From Phocaeicola fibrisolvens (GTDB lineage: Bacteria > Bacteroidota > Bacteroidia > Bacteroidales > Bacteroidaceae): 64,000 bases of DNA. Each line of letters begins with the position of its first letter. Positions within the stretch are counted from its first letter, which is position 1. The stretch is from NCBI RefSeq assembly GCF_025567125.1, contig NZ_JAOQJI010000001.1, positions 127,714 through 191,713 on the forward strand, written 5' to 3'. A model generated the notes under the pieces. It searched no databases. It was not told where the DNA came from and saw only the letters and a list, made by a program, of their open reading frames with translations. The position numbers and the translations under genes are program-made. Below are positions 1 to 7,638 of the stretch, in pieces.

Positions 1-441
1 CTGACTGTCGGTCTGTTTGGTGTTGCCGGTCGATACGGTAATCACGTTGTCGCCCCAGGTGCCGTAAGTCGTGAAGCGGTTGAAGGTATAGCTGTATTTC
101 TTCTGGGGTACGTTGTTCGCATCCAGGTAATAGCAGCCTCCGGTGCCTTGCGAACCGTCGTTGTATTTGATGCCGAAAAAGTAATTCTGGTCATAGAAAA
201 TCCAGTAGGAAATCTGTTCTTGAAACTCTTTTCCGTTGTTGAGCACCGAGATTTTTCCTTCATCCAGGCTTTCTGCCGTGAGCAGATAAGAGGTTCCTCC
301 GGCAGTGACCGGAATGACATAATTCCCTTTGAAGTTGTTGTGGTTGTTGAAGGTGGGGTCATTGTTTTCTTTTTGACACCCTGCGAACAGGCCTCCCATG
401 CAGAACATGCCTAGGCCCAGCATCCAGTTTTTTGTGGTCAT
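1..441 (-). CDS. DUF4374-type outer-membrane lipoprotein, N-terminal part only
   Basis: The reading frame opens at an ATG at 441 and runs off the left edge without a stop, so only the first 147 residues are present. The N-terminus is a lipoprotein signal with lipobox LFAGC (Cys22), followed by a beta-rich segment beginning near NYVIPVTAGGTSYLL that resembles the start of DUF4374 propeller-like proteins. It lies 32 bp downstream of the TonB-dependent receptor on the same strand and is probably co-transcribed. From memory, the same pairing, followed by a PepSY inner-membrane protein, forms the XusABC xenosiderophore system of Bacteroides thetaiotaomicron. A surface ligand-binding role is therefore inferred; the third gene would lie outside the window. 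Confidence 0.72.
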   Translation of the reverse strand, partial: MTTKNWMLGLGMFCMGGLFAGCQKENNDPTFNNHNNFKGNYVIPVTAGGTSYLLTAESLDEGKISVLNNGKEFQEQISYWIFYDQNYFFGIKYNDGSQGTGGCYYLDANNVPQKKYSYTFNRFTTYGTWGDNVITVSTGNTKQTDSQ

Positions 442-473
442 ATACTTGTATTTTTATTGTGATAGATGATAAA

Positions 474-2897
474 TTAATTCCCAAAATATATCCGGAATTT
501 GCCATAGAAGGCTCGTCCGGCTTTTTGCAGGCTGAAGTTGTCGTACAGCTTTTCATCTGTGAGGTTCCGGCATTCCAGTGAGAGATTATAGCGTCCGTTG
601 CGGATGCTGTAGCTCAGAGACAGGTTGTGTGAAACCTGTTCCGGTACCCGGATTTTCGTAGAAGGATCACCGAACTTTTCCCAGTACAGGGGGAACTCAT
701 GCTGGTAGAAGCAATCCCATCCTAATGTCAGGGTATTTCCCTTGGCAAACAGGTCGTGCCAGTAGAAATTGGCATCGAGGTTGGCATAACGGTAGGGCAG
801 GTTCGGAATGCGCTGCCCGTAGGTCAGAGCATTCTGTCCGCTGCTGGCCGCCCGTTTCTTTTCCTTGTCGCGGATGTCCAGGTTGTTGAAAGTGCCGCCC
901 ATGCTGAACCAGTTACTGTAGCTGTAGCGAAGGGAGATATTGAATCCCTTGGTTTCTACCCGGCCATGGTTGGTATAGCTACCGTAGCTGGTACCTCCTA
1001 CGGTAGAAAGGTCACGCTTGATGTAATCCTGTGTGTGGCGGTAAATCAGTCCTCCTTCTGCATACAGTCCGTGTTTACCCCATTGCTTGCTGTAGCTGGC
1101 ATTGAGGTTCACATTGTCACTGCGTTCCGGTTTCAGGTCGGCCTTTCCCGCTTCCAGGTCGCCGTCACCAAACAATTCCTGGGTGCTGGGCATGCGCAGT
1201 GCCTTCTCGTACGAGAGCTTCAGCTGGATATCTTTCCCCAGGAAATACGTGCCTGCCGCTCCATATCCGAAGGAACGGACACTTTGTGACACCCGGGTGT
1301 TGTTTCCTACGCTGTTGTCGCTTATCTGTACCGTACCCTCACTGTAGGAACTGTAATGTTTTCCGAAGGCCGACAGGTTCCATTTTTCCGAAGGCATCAG
1401 GCGGTAGGAGAGACCGGCAATGTTTTTCCGGTTTTTGGTAGGGTCGTCAAAGTCCTCCAGCACCGAGTTCTTTTCGATGAGGCTCCGTCCTGTACGGCGG
1501 AAGGTGCTGAACACGTTGTTGAACGTAAAAGAATGTATCTTGCCCAGTCGGTACACTGCCGTAAAGGTGGCATTCCAGTTGGTGTTGATTTGCTCACTGA
1601 ACTGGTGGTTCTGTTCGCCGGCGGTCGAACGGGGGATGCGGTCGCCCAACCAGTTGTATTTGTACATTGCCGTATCCACGTTGGTGGTCAGGTTATGGTT
1701 GTAGTTGGCCGTCACCGTCACATCCAGTCCTTTGGTGAAAAGGTTGCTTTTGCGGTATTCCACTGAAGGTACGACCGAAAAGCCGTGACGGTGTTTCTGT
1801 CCGAACACGATTTCCTGGTACACGCCGTTTTGTATCTCTTTGTAGAAATGCGAATAGGCCACGTTGAACATCAATCGGTCGGCCCAGCTCTTGCCTGTCA
1901 CGCCGATTTTTCCGATGACCGCTTCGTTGTGGAATGTATCATTGAATCGTTTTACACGCTGTATATTACTTTCATCGCTGACAGACGTATTGTTTTCGTG
2001 GTTGAACTCTTCCACCCAGTTATTGATATAGTAATTATTGTCTGAGTAATTCTGATACGCATTGATTTCGTATGTCAGTCCGTTTCTGAAACTCTGCCCG
2101 AAGTTTACATACGATTTATGTGTGTTGAACGAGCCATATGAGTACGACGCATCCAGAAACCAGTTGCGCTTCTGTTTGTTGGTTACAATGTTGATAACTC
2201 CACCTAATGCATCGGTACCGAACCCTACGGGTACCACACCTTTATATACCTCAATGCGCTCGGCAAAGTTGACCGGGATGTTATTCAGGTCGAAAGCTGT
2301 TCCTGCCCCTTCTTGTGGCACCCCGTCGATAAATACTTTTACATGCTTGCCGCTGAAGCCGTCGAGCATCAGCTGCATGTCCGAGCCCACACCTCCAGAC
2401 TCGCGCAGTTTCATTCCCGGAAGCTTCTGCAACGCTTCACTCAAGTTTTTGGTAGAGTTCTGCAATTCACGCGTATCTACAGCTACGGCATTAAAGGCCG
2501 AGCGCTTGATACGTCCGACTCCGTTGGAAACGACTACGACTTCATCCAGCTCGGTGACTGACGGCTTCAAGATTACATTTTGTTTGCTACGTCCGTCTGC
2601 CAGGATTTCCACTTCTTTTTCTACAGTTTCAAACCCGATGGCGGAAACGGTCAGTGTGTATTTCCCGGCGGGTGCTTTCAGATGATACAAGCCTTTTTCG
2701 TTGGTTGTACAGCCATATTGCGTACCTTTTAGGTACACCGTGGCGAAGTCAATGACACTCTTGTCCGAAGAAAGAACTTTTCCAGATAGTAGTGAACGGC
2801 CTTGTGCAGAAAGAGATAAGACACAAGCACCCAATAATATAAAAAGTACACCCCACTTCAAATTTTCGCTTCCCCGCGAAAAAGATAAATTTCTCAT
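474..2897 (-). CDS. TonB-dependent outer-membrane receptor (siderophore/metal-complex type)
   Basis: 807 residues. A signal peptide ends near residue 32 (LSLSAQG), then a carboxypeptidase-regulatory-like domain (about 34-115), a TonB-box-like DEVVVVSNG near 118, a plug domain (about 130-230, with FIDGVPQEG and NIVTNKQ) and a long beta-barrel ending in an aromatic strand, GRAFYGKFRIYFGN. The length is that of ordinary TonB receptors rather than the 1000-residue SusC class, and no susD follows. The start is fixed by a promoter 45 bp upstream. The downstream DUF4374 lipoprotein suggests uptake of an iron-siderophore or another small chelate energised by ExbBD-TonB, for which genes occur at 14-16 kb. 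The substrate cannot be deduced. Confidence 0.9.
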   Translation of the reverse strand: MRNLSFSRGSENLKWGVLFILLGACVLSLSAQGRSLLSGKVLSSDKSVIDFATVYLKGTQYGCTTNEKGLYHLKAPAGKYTLTVSAIGFETVEKEVEILADGRSKQNVILKPSVTELDEVVVVSNGVGRIKRSAFNAVAVDTRELQNSTKNLSEALQKLPGMKLRESGGVGSDMQLMLDGFSGKHVKVFIDGVPQEGAGTAFDLNNIPVNFAERIEVYKGVVPVGFGTDALGGVINIVTNKQKRNWFLDASYSYGSFNTHKSYVNFGQSFRNGLTYEINAYQNYSDNNYYINNWVEEFNHENNTSVSDESNIQRVKRFNDTFHNEAVIGKIGVTGKSWADRLMFNVAYSHFYKEIQNGVYQEIVFGQKHRHGFSVVPSVEYRKSNLFTKGLDVTVTANYNHNLTTNVDTAMYKYNWLGDRIPRSTAGEQNHQFSEQINTNWNATFTAVYRLGKIHSFTFNNVFSTFRRTGRSLIEKNSVLEDFDDPTKNRKNIAGLSYRLMPSEKWNLSAFGKHYSSYSEGTVQISDNSVGNNTRVSQSVRSFGYGAAGTYFLGKDIQLKLSYEKALRMPSTQELFGDGDLEAGKADLKPERSDNVNLNASYSKQWGKHGLYAEGGLIYRHTQDYIKRDLSTVGGTSYGSYTNHGRVETKGFNISLRYSYSNWFSMGGTFNNLDIRDKEKKRAASSGQNALTYGQRIPNLPYRYANLDANFYWHDLFAKGNTLTLGWDCFYQHEFPLYWEKFGDPSTKIRVPEQVSHNLSLSYSIRNGRYNLSLECRNLTDEKLYDNFSLQKAGRAFYGKFRIYFGN

Positions 2898-2941
2898 TTA
2901 CTGTAACTCGTATTTTTTGTTCAGGACTAATTTTCTGTGTG

Positions 2942-2949
2942 CAAAATTA
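2942..2949 (-). promoter_or_regulatory. Bacteroidota -7 element for the TonB receptor
   Basis: Minus-strand TAATTTTG, a full match to TAnnTTTG, 45 bp before the receptor ATG. The expected transcription start is near 2936, giving a leader of about 39 nt. A perfect dyad abuts it on the upstream side (see 2951-2977). Confidence 0.6.
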
Positions 2950-2950
2950 A

Positions 2951-2977
2951 GGCGATTGTCCGGGTGGGGCAATCGCC
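2951..2977. promoter_or_regulatory. 8-bp perfect dyad overlying the TonB-receptor promoter
   Basis: GGCGATTG (2951-2958) and CAATCGCC (2970-2977) form a perfect inverted repeat with an 11-nt spacer. It occupies the stretch between the -7 and -33 regions of the receptor promoter, the usual place for a repressor operator. Read on the minus strand it is followed by TTAATTTTG, so it could instead be the transcription terminator of the HAD gene ending at 3077. The sequence does not decide between the two. Confidence 0.5.
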
Positions 2978-3076
2978 AAATATGGGTAATTTAGACTATG
3001 TATAAATACCTATTTGTAGGTGTTGTGTAGTTTGTCCTATGAAATGTAACGGGTTACGGTTAGAGAATTTGGACTG

Positions 3077-3859
3077 TTACAGGATATGGAAGTGCTTCAA
3101 TGCCTGCATGATACCTTCCTCATCCACTGAGGTGGTGATATAATCGGCCGCAGCTTGTATGTGAGGAGCCGCGTTTCCCATGGCAATTCCCATACCTACA
3201 TGTTTCAGCATCGGAATGTCGTTGCCGCCATCGCCGAAAGCCATGGTATCTTTCAGGTCAATGCCGTAATAAGCCAATATCTGGTCGATACCGTGACTTT
3301 TACTGTTTCCCCGTGCAATGATGTCGGCAAAGAGCGGATGCCAGCGCATGGGTTCACAGTGAGTCAGCACCTTTCCAAATATTTCTTCGTCTTTCTCTTC
3401 GGGGAAATATCCCATGATTTGCAGGATTTCCTTGTCTCTGGCTGTTTCAATGGGGAGGATTTCCGGAATGCCGATGTGGATGAGTCGGGCAATCTCACGG
3501 ACCGCCTCATTTTCGTGGGTCAGGAACCAGGTATTGTCGTGTACAAAAACGAACGGCATTTCCGGATGATTATGCTGGTACTGAATGAGTCGTTCAATGT
3601 CTTCCTGCGGCACACAGCCCTTGTAGATGTCCTCATGATTTGCCGTGAAGCAATGTGCTCCGTTCAGTGTGACATAACCGTCGAAATCCAGGTCACCCAC
3701 GGCATCCATCATCAATGTCTTTGGACGGCCGGTGGCAATGAATACCTTAATACCTTTTTCTCTCAAAAGTCGCAGGGCTTCGCGGGTAGACTCCGGCACG
3801 GTGTGAGTCTGGAAAGAAACTAATGTTCCATCAATATCAAAGAATATCGCTTTTACCAT
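3077..3859 (-). CDS. HAD-superfamily Cof-type sugar-phosphate phosphatase
   Basis: 260 residues starting MVKAIFFDIDGTLVSF. All four HAD motifs are present: DIDGTL (the nucleophile and acid Asp residues), FIATGRP, the Lys region SKSHGIDQI, and the metal-binding AFGDGGNDIPML. The large cap domain between motifs II and III is the type IIB (Cof) form, typical of phosphatases acting on sugar phosphates or phosphorylated cofactors in the cytoplasm. A longer frame opens at 3982, but its extra 41 residues span a strong promoter element at 3883-3890, so 3859 is the supported start. The gene is apparently monocistronic. Substrate unknown. Confidence 0.88.
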   Translation of the reverse strand: MVKAIFFDIDGTLVSFQTHTVPESTREALRLLREKGIKVFIATGRPKTLMMDAVGDLDFDGYVTLNGAHCFTANHEDIYKGCVPQEDIERLIQYQHNHPEMPFVFVHDNTWFLTHENEAVREIARLIHIGIPEILPIETARDKEILQIMGYFPEEKDEEIFGKVLTHCEPMRWHPLFADIIARGNSKSHGIDQILAYYGIDLKDTMAFGDGGNDIPMLKHVGMGIAMGNAAPHIQAAADYITTSVDEEGIMQALKHFHIL

Positions 3860-3882
3860 TTTTCGTGTATTAAAAGTCCGTG

Positions 3883-3890
3883 CAAAGATA
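3883..3890 (-). promoter_or_regulatory. -7 element for the HAD phosphatase
   Basis: Minus-strand TATCTTTG, a full TAnnTTTG match, 24 bp before the ATG at 3859. It rules out the upstream ATG at 3982 as the normal start. Confidence 0.6.
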
Positions 3891-3998
3891 AGGAATAAAC
3901 GACAGAGGAGGTACACAAGTCGTTCTATAATCGCGGATGGATGCCTATTTTCTTTTTCCAAATCTCCGGTGCGATAATGCATAAGGGGATGGCTGTTT

Positions 3999-4090
3999 TC
4001 TACGTTTTCCGTGGCGGAACCCTATGTTTCCTGCCCGTAAACCCTACGTTTCTGCTTTGGAAAACCTACGTTTCCCAGTGCGGAAACGTA
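3999..4090. repeat. Tandem array of four 22-bp TACGTTTCC units closed by an inverted copy
   Basis: Four units of exactly 22 bp at 3999-4020, 4021-4042, 4043-4064 and 4065-4086. Each has the form CTACGTTTCC, 7-8 variable bases, then GGAAA (the second is the most divergent, with TATGTTTCC and GTAAA). After the fourth unit comes CGTA, so TACGTTTCC (4067-4075) can pair perfectly with GGAAACGTA (4082-4090) around a 6-nt loop. The array sits in the 445-bp divergent spacer between the HAD gene and proB and contains no convincing gene. A related array lies at 62881-62963. Function unknown. Confidence 0.8.
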
Positions 4091-4250
4091 AAGAAATCAG
4101 AGAAAGATTGGCATTTACGGGCTTGCGTTTTTCCCAATCGGTGGGCAGGCGGAAGACAGCCTTTCACTCGAATATCCTTTTAGGATGATAAATTGTGTTG
4201 TTTATCCGATGTATTTATTACATTTGCTGCGGAAAATAATTAAAATAATA

Positions 4251-4258
4251 TATGTTTG
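4251..4258 (+). promoter_or_regulatory. Likely -7 element for proB
   Basis: TATGTTTG matches TAnnTTTG, 46 bp before the proB ATG. A second match, TACATTTG at 4219-4226, lies 32 bp further upstream, so two start sites are possible. Confidence 0.45.
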
Positions 4259-4304
4259 AAAGCAATGGCGGAAAATATGCTGTTGCGAAGATAGAAGACA
4301 AATC

Positions 4305-5396
4305 ATGGAAAACAGAAGTTATCAATATAAACGGATTGCCGTAAAGATAGGCAGTAATGTGCTGACCCGTCGGGACGGGACATTGGATGTGACCCATATG
4401 TCGGCTTTGGTCGACCAGGTGGCCGAACTGCATAAGGTCGGAGTGGAAGTGGTATTGGTGTCATCCGGAGCGGTGGCTTCCGGAAGAAGCGAACTGAAAC
4501 CCTTGAAAAAGCTGGACAGTGTGGACCAGCGGCAACTCTTTTCTGCCGTGGGACAGGCCAAACTGATTAACCGGTATTACGAACTGTTCCGCGAACACGG
4601 CATTACCGTGGGGCAGGTGCTGACCACCAAGGAGAGTTTTTCTACCCGCCGCCACTACCTGAACCAGCGCAACTGCATGCGGGTGATGCTGGAAAACGGG
4701 GTGATTCCCATTGTGAACGAGAATGACACGATTTCCGTCACCGAACTGATGTTTACCGACAACGACGAGCTTTCGGGCATGATTGCCTCGATGATGGACA
4801 TGCAGGCACTGATTATTCTCAGTAACATCGACGGCATCTACAACGGCTCTCCTTCGCAGCCGGGTACTTCGGTCATTCGTACCGTGGAGCGGGGGAAAGA
4901 CCTTTCCGACTACATCCAGACCGAGAAATCCGGTTTCGGCAGAGGAGGCATGCTCACCAAGAGTACCATTGCTCGCAAGGTGGCCGATGAAGGCATTACG
5001 GTAATTATAGCCAACGGAAAGAAAGAGAATATCCTGCTCGATTTGTTGTGCCGTCCTGAAACGACGGTGTGTACGCGTTTCCTCCCCGCTCCGGCAGAGG
5101 TGTCGAGCGTCAAGAAATGGATTGCCCACAGTGAAGGTTTTGCTAAAGGTGAGTTGCACCTGAACCGGCAGGCGGTGGAGGCCGTCAGGGGCAGCAAGGC
5201 GACCAGTATCCTTCCGGTAGGGGTGACGCGGGTGGCCGGTGATTTTGAGAAAGACGACATCGTGCGTATTATGGACGAACAGGGACAGCAAATCGGGGTA
5301 GGCCGTGTGTCGGCCGATTCTGCCGAGGCTGTATTGCTGGTCGGCCGTCACGGACAGAAGCCGCTGGTACACTATGATTACCTTTATCTGGAGTGA
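4305..5396 (+). CDS. proB: Glutamate 5-kinase
   Basis: 363 residues. It phosphorylates L-glutamate with ATP in the first step of proline synthesis. The amino-acid-kinase domain fills about residues 1-265 (KIGSNVLT, VSSGAVASGRSEL, IVNENDTISVTEL, and the FGRGGML glycine-rich segment) and a C-terminal PUA domain follows (about 285-360, SILPVGVTRVAGDFEKDD). This is the full bacterial architecture and length. In many genomes proA for the next step follows immediately. Here the next gene is an oppositely transcribed oxidoreductase, so proA must lie elsewhere. Codon use and composition match the housekeeping neighbours. Confidence 0.95.
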   Translation: MENRSYQYKRIAVKIGSNVLTRRDGTLDVTHMSALVDQVAELHKVGVEVVLVSSGAVASGRSELKPLKKLDSVDQRQLFSAVGQAKLINRYYELFREHGITVGQVLTTKESFSTRRHYLNQRNCMRVMLENGVIPIVNENDTISVTELMFTDNDELSGMIASMMDMQALIILSNIDGIYNGSPSQPGTSVIRTVERGKDLSDYIQTEKSGFGRGGMLTKSTIARKVADEGITVIIANGKKENILLDLLCRPETTVCTRFLPAPAEVSSVKKWIAHSEGFAKGELHLNRQAVEAVRGSKATSILPVGVTRVAGDFEKDDIVRIMDEQGQQIGVGRVSADSAEAVLLVGRHGQKPLVHYDYLYLE

Positions 5397-5409
5397 GGTT
5401 GAATCGTCC

Positions 5410-6546
5410 TCATTCCATGGAAACGGTCTTGTGCTCGGCGATAGACTGGATGGATAACGGAGTGACCGAAGTCCAGAGTGCCAGGTCGCGCAGGTCGGCC
5501 GGGTAAGCGAGTTCCTGTTTCAGGTCCGCTTCCAGTGCCTTGAGCATGATGTAGTCCATGCCCTCGTGGTGTGTGTCCAGACGGAGCGCTTCTTCTCCCC
5601 AGCGTTTCCAGTACGTATGTGCATATTGTTGCAGGTAAGGTGTATCCGGCTCCCAGGTTTCGTGTGGACTCCTGCCTTCCAGGTAGATGCGTCGCAGTTC
5701 CCCCTGCCAGATACCCTTGGTGCCTTGTACCTCCAGGTCGAGGCTTCGTGGACGCGGCAAGGTCGTGTCGTGGGTGAGCGAGATGAGTACGCCGGAAGCC
5801 GTTTCCAGCTGTGTCAAGACGATGTCTCCTTGAGCAACTGCCAACTGTTCGTCTCCTCCCAGTTCCCGGATACGCTGGTGCAGTCCGGCTGCTTTAGAAG
5901 AAAAGGAAGTCAGGCAAACCAGCCGGTCTTTGCGGGGAATGCCAGCGATGAGGCAGAGTGGAGCCAGCCCGTGGGTAGGATAGAGGTCCCCGTTTTCTTG
6001 CAGGTAAAACTTGCTTCGCCAGATGCTCTCTGTCTTTTTCCGGTTGCCCATATTTCCCTTGTCGTCCAGCAGGAGGTTGCGCAGGTCGTGACGGTAGCCG
6101 CCGCGCAGGTGTACGATTTCCCCCAATGCCCCTTCCCGGACCAGGTTATACATGGCCAGTACCTCTTGCCGGAAAAGCGTGTTCTCCAGTGGAAACACCT
6201 TCTTTCCACAGGCATCGGCAGCCTCCAGTAGAGGCTGGTATTCGTGCAGGTAGAGTCCTCCTTTGATTTCAAGCGCCACATGGCAACCGGCTTTCAGGCA
6301 ATACAAGGCATGCGTCACATGCAGTTGCCAGGGTGAGGCGATGAACACCAGTTGCGGGGCATGCGTGGCAATCATCCGTTGATAATCGTCGCCTCCCCGG
6401 TGGTAGCAAGGCACGCCATACACCTCTTCCCGTGCTTCCGGGTCGGCAATGGCGGTAATCTGGAAATAAGGAATGTGACGGCAGAGAGCCAGCAGTTGCT
6501 TGCCGCGGTATCCCATGCCGATATAAGCGATTTTGAGCGTTTCCAT
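5410..6546 (-). CDS. Gfo/Idh/MocA-family NAD(P)-dependent oxidoreductase
   Basis: 378 residues. The N-terminal Rossmann fold is plain (IAYIGMGYRGKQLL, residues 6-19; ITAIADPE) and the family's middle motif appears as ALEIKGGLYLHEY around Lys95, a variant of the usual EKP. The C-terminal alpha/beta domain contains the dimer sheet. Family members oxidise or reduce sugars, inositols or other polyols. Nothing here identifies the substrate, and no sugar genes are adjacent. It is 33 bp downstream of a 129-residue protein on the same strand and probably in one transcript with it. It converges on proB with 13 bp between the stops. Confidence 0.82.
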   Translation of the reverse strand: METLKIAYIGMGYRGKQLLALCRHIPYFQITAIADPEAREEVYGVPCYHRGGDDYQRMIATHAPQLVFIASPWQLHVTHALYCLKAGCHVALEIKGGLYLHEYQPLLEAADACGKKVFPLENTLFRQEVLAMYNLVREGALGEIVHLRGGYRHDLRNLLLDDKGNMGNRKKTESIWRSKFYLQENGDLYPTHGLAPLCLIAGIPRKDRLVCLTSFSSKAAGLHQRIRELGGDEQLAVAQGDIVLTQLETASGVLISLTHDTTLPRPRSLDLEVQGTKGIWQGELRRIYLEGRSPHETWEPDTPYLQQYAHTYWKRWGEEALRLDTHHEGMDYIMLKALEADLKQELAYPADLRDLALWTSVTPLSIQSIAEHKTVSME

Positions 6547-6579
6547 TGATTGAAAGGTTTTAAGTAGGGTGAATACGGG

Positions 6580-6969
6580 TCAGTGTCTGGATTCCAGAAA
6601 CTGGATGAGCAGTTCGCGAGGCAGGGAGTAGGTGTTTCCGTGCGCTTGCACGTACTTCAGCAGGGCCACTCCTTCTTGTTGCAGGCGGGCTTTGGGTACG
6701 ATGTCTTTCGTGTCTTCCGCCATTTTCAGCATCATCATGGCAGCCAGTTCTATTTTTTCGATTCCGTCTTTGTCTTCGTGGTATTGGTCAAGCAGCTCTT
6801 TACATTCCATTTGTGCCAATTGTTCGGGTGTCACTCCCAGTATTTGCCGGGCCGTGCTTTCATATTCTTCCCAGTCCGTTTGGCTGATGCGTTTCCGGCG
6901 GAGCAGCAGGTTCGCGATGGCGGCGAAGATTTCCTGAATCATGCGTATGATATAATCTTGTCGAATCAT
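6580..6969 (-). CDS. Small conserved protein, possibly DUF6483 family
   Basis: 129 residues, mostly helical and charged, beginning MIRQDYIIRMIQEIFAAIAN and containing a MMMLKMAED helix. No catalytic motif, signal peptide or membrane segment is visible. The N-terminal MIRQDYIxRMI pattern reminds me of DUF6483 proteins of anaerobes, but this is recollection rather than a search result. It precedes the Gfo/Idh gene on the same strand. The 93-bp gap to the divergent Xre-cupin gene would hold both promoters; AACTTTG on the minus strand near 6991-6997 is a partial -7 match. Function unknown. Confidence 0.6.
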   Translation of the reverse strand: MIRQDYIIRMIQEIFAAIANLLLRRKRISQTDWEEYESTARQILGVTPEQLAQMECKELLDQYHEDKDGIEKIELAAMMMLKMAEDTKDIVPKARLQQEGVALLKYVQAHGNTYSLPRELLIQFLESRH

Positions 6970-7030
6970 GGTTTTTAGGTTTTCGTTTGCAAAGTTCGAA
7001 ATATTTTTCTTGCTTTTTCATAATCTTTCG

Positions 7031-7038
7031 TAATTTTG
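7031..7038 (+). promoter_or_regulatory. -7 element for the Xre-cupin / acyl-CoA synthetase operon
   Basis: TAATTTTG, a full TAnnTTTG match, with TTG at 7010-7012 at about the right distance for a -33 element. It lies 25 bp before the ATG at 7063 and overlaps the alternative TTG start at 7036, which is therefore unlikely to be used. Confidence 0.6.
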
Positions 7039-7062
7039 AGCGAAGAACTAAAAAATCGAACT

Positions 7063-7617
7063 ATGGACGAGCAAATAAGACAAATAGGGGAACGCATCCG
7101 TGGGTTGCGCGATGCCTTGGAACTGAGTGTGGAAGAAATGGCCGACCGCTGCGGACTGCGGGTAGAACAGTATCGTGAGATTGAGTCGGGAGAGTTTGAC
7201 ATTGCCGTCAGCACTTTGCAGCAGATTGCGCGGAAATTTGACATTCCGTTGGATGTGCTGATGTTTGGGGAAGAGCCCAAGATGAATTCTTATTTTCTGA
7301 CCCGCTGGGGAACCGGCATCTCGGTAGAACGTACGAAGGCCTACAAATATCAGGCACTGGCTTCCGGTTTCCGGAACCGTAAGGCCGATCCTTTCCTGGT
7401 AACCGTGGAGCCGAAGCCGGAAGATACACCTATTTATTATAATACCCACTACGGTCAGGAATTCAACATGGTGTTGGAAGGCCGGATGCTGCTCAGCATC
7501 AATGGGAGAGACCTGATTCTAGAACAGGGCGACAGCCTTTATTTTGATTCTTCCCTTCCGCACGGCATGAAGGCCCTCGACGGAAAGGCTGTGAAATTCC
7601 TGGCAATTGTAATGTAG
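7063..7617 (+). CDS. Xre-family transcriptional regulator with C-terminal cupin domain
   Basis: 184 residues from MDEQIRQIGERIRG. Residues about 5-62 form a helix-turn-helix of the Xre/Cro type (LRDALELSVEEMADRCGL, then VEQYREIESGEFD). Residues about 110-184 form a small cupin barrel (YYNTHYGQEFNMVLEGRML, LEQGDSLYFDSSLPHGMKAL) that presumably binds a small effector. Regulators of this plan commonly control an adjacent metabolic gene. Here the acyl-CoA synthetase begins about 20 bp downstream on the same strand, so it is the likely target as well as operon partner. Effector unknown; a carboxylate or acyl-CoA is a guess from the neighbour. Confidence 0.88.
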   Translation: MDEQIRQIGERIRGLRDALELSVEEMADRCGLRVEQYREIESGEFDIAVSTLQQIARKFDIPLDVLMFGEEPKMNSYFLTRWGTGISVERTKAYKYQALASGFRNRKADPFLVTVEPKPEDTPIYYNTHYGQEFNMVLEGRMLLSINGRDLILEQGDSLYFDSSLPHGMKALDGKAVKFLAIVM

Positions 7618-7638
7618 AAATTAAGATTGAAGAAATAT

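Noticed and set aside
756..1289. 177-residue frame on the plus strand inside the TonB receptor
   Set aside because: Antisense shadow of a clear gene, with no family resemblance or promoter.
3941..4183. Possible small Cys- and aromatic-rich protein over the 4.0-kb array
   Set aside because: A 22-bp period shifts frame every unit, no conserved peptide results, and the composition is non-coding.
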